Shown: piece after piece, positions 63,408 through 64,000 of the stretch | Position numbering within the stretch: the first letter of the stretch is position 1 | How the letters are laid out: each line of letters begins with the position of its first letter | Assembly: GCA_024228935.1 (NCBI GenBank) | Contig: JAAESX010000229.1 | Span: 1-64,000, forward strand | Origin: Pseudomonadota bacterium | GTDB lineage: Bacteria; Myxococcota_A; UBA796; CAJQPC01 | DNA: 64,000 nt | Reading direction: 5' to 3' | Made by a program: the position numbers and the translations under genes | The notes under the pieces: generated by a model | What the model saw: only the letters and a program-made list of their open reading frames with translations | What the model was told of the DNA's origin: nothing | Databases searched by the model: none

Positions 63408-64000
63408 GAGCTGGGTGCTGTTGCTGGGTGCGGTCTACGCACAGGATGAAGAGACGAGTACGCCGCCGGCTCCTCCCTCTGAGCTCGAACAGCTCGAGGA
63501 GGAGATCCTCGTGACCGAGGCGCGAATCCGTCTGGCCGAGGCCCAGCTGCGGCTGACGCAGATGGAGGCCCGCGTGGATGACACGTCGGCCGTCGCCCCG
63601 GAAGGTGGCGGCAACGTGGTCACCGAAGACGTCGAGGTCAAGCCCGACCCCACGCCCGAGGTCGCCGAGACCATCGAGGTCGTCGAGGAGGTCCGGGTCG
63701 TCGAGCGGATCGTCGAGAGCGGCTCGGTGACTGCGGGCGGGGACGTGTTCGTCCAGCTCGTCGCCGGGCGTCTCGACAACATGCACCCCGACGTGGTCGA
63801 GGATCCGACGCTGGAGTTCCAGCTGTCCCGCGTTCGGCCGAACGTTCAGGGCCAGCTCGGCGAGCGGGCCACGGGCTTCCTCAGCCTGGACGTCCTGCCC
63901 GATGGCGCAGGCGGCTTCGCGATCCGACCGCTGGACGTCTGGGCTCGCTACGAGACCGAGCGCGGCGGACGCATCACCATCGGCCAGCAGCTCACGCCCT
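63406..64000 (+). CDS. Porin-like outer-membrane protein with coiled-coil N-terminus (partial, runs off the window)
   Basis: 198 residues so far: short signal (MSWVLLLGAVYAQ), an acidic coiled coil (ELEQLEEEILVTEARIRLAE, AQLRLTQMEARV), a Val/Glu-rich linker, and the start of a beta-barrel (LEFQLSRVRPNVQGQLG, ATGFLSLDVLPDGAGGFAI, LDVWARYETERGGRITIGQQ). This order (signal, coiled coil, barrel) and the strand pattern resemble phosphate-selective OprP/OprO-type porins, but the evidence is thin. GGAGG precedes the ATG. The ATG overlaps the helicase start on the other strand. Confidence 0.6.
   Translation, partial: MSWVLLLGAVYAQDEETSTPPAPPSELEQLEEEILVTEARIRLAEAQLRLTQMEARVDDTSAVAPEGGGNVVTEDVEVKPDPTPEVAETIEVVEEVRVVERIVESGSVTAGGDVFVQLVAGRLDNMHPDVVEDPTLEFQLSRVRPNVQGQLGERATGFLSLDVLPDGAGGFAIRPLDVWARYETERGGRITIGQQLTP

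Overview
The window is about 70 % GC, extremely gene-dense, and has no rRNA, tRNA, phage, insertion sequence or CRISPR array that I can see. The gene content points to a predatory or soil-type Myxococcota (former Deltaproteobacteria) genome, probably a metagenome or long-read assembly. The signs are a secreted metalloprotease ending in a MYXO-CTERM-like Cys/hydrophobic/Arg tail, a lipoprotein with MopE-type (IDNDCD) and FG-GAP repeats, Asp/Thr/Gly-rich linkers after lipoprotein cysteines, several Hanks-type kinases and cyclic-nucleotide-binding fusions, and a fused E1 alpha/beta 2-oxoacid dehydrogenase. This lineage call is inference from families and composition.

Layout. 1-4.8 kb: end of an unknown gene, hemD divergent from a lipoprotein, a broken kinase/ATPase/TPR regulator, an acyl-CoA dehydrogenase. 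4.9-10.6 kb: polA, an ECF sigma factor with a duplicated-domain anti-sigma factor and an exported protein, a HIT protein, an ASCH-like protein. 10.6-16.4 kb (minus): two operons, SixA > Ppx/GppA > methyltransferase and E1 alpha/beta > FabD-like acyltransferase > HD hydrolase. 16.5-19.8 kb (minus): MoxR ATPase (frameshifted) > vWA protein > adenosylhomocysteinase-like protein > TPR protein. 19.9-25.9 kb: panD, cNMP-binding methyltransferase, TPP enzyme, a two-subunit GMC oxidoreductase, cysC. 26-33.2 kb: FG-GAP lipoprotein, CoaB-like protein, polytopic membrane protein, MYXO-CTERM metalloprotease. 33.2-44.1 kb: nucleoside and base salvage (PNP, cytidine deaminase, HPRT, UPRT) interleaved with a cNMP-binding GspE/PilB-type ATPase, a kinase coupled to a D-threonine aldolase-like enzyme, carbamate kinase, RNase D and RidA. 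44.1-56.4 kb: envelope genes (lipoproteins, a beta-barrel, a zinc-ribbon PBP1A, an S41 protease, and an operon of three short-signal lipoproteins plus a lone receiver). 56.4-64 kb: DUF938 methyltransferase, zinc-ribbon membrane protein, YceI-like lipoprotein, PhoB/PhoR-like pair, Ski2-like helicase, start of a porin-like gene.

Genome style. Neighbouring genes very often overlap as ATGA/GTGA/TTGA or TGATG. Convergent genes often abut stop-to-stop. Two divergent pairs share one CATG as both start codons. A TA dinucleotide at exactly -11/-12 before many transcription-unit-heading start codons suggests widespread leaderless transcription, including one promoter that appears perfectly bidirectional (around 56431).

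Caution. Three loci (1.8-3.1 kb, 19.1-19.8 kb) carry frame breaks, several of them one missing base in a short homopolymer. They may be sequencing errors rather than true pseudogenes. Coordinates include stop codons.
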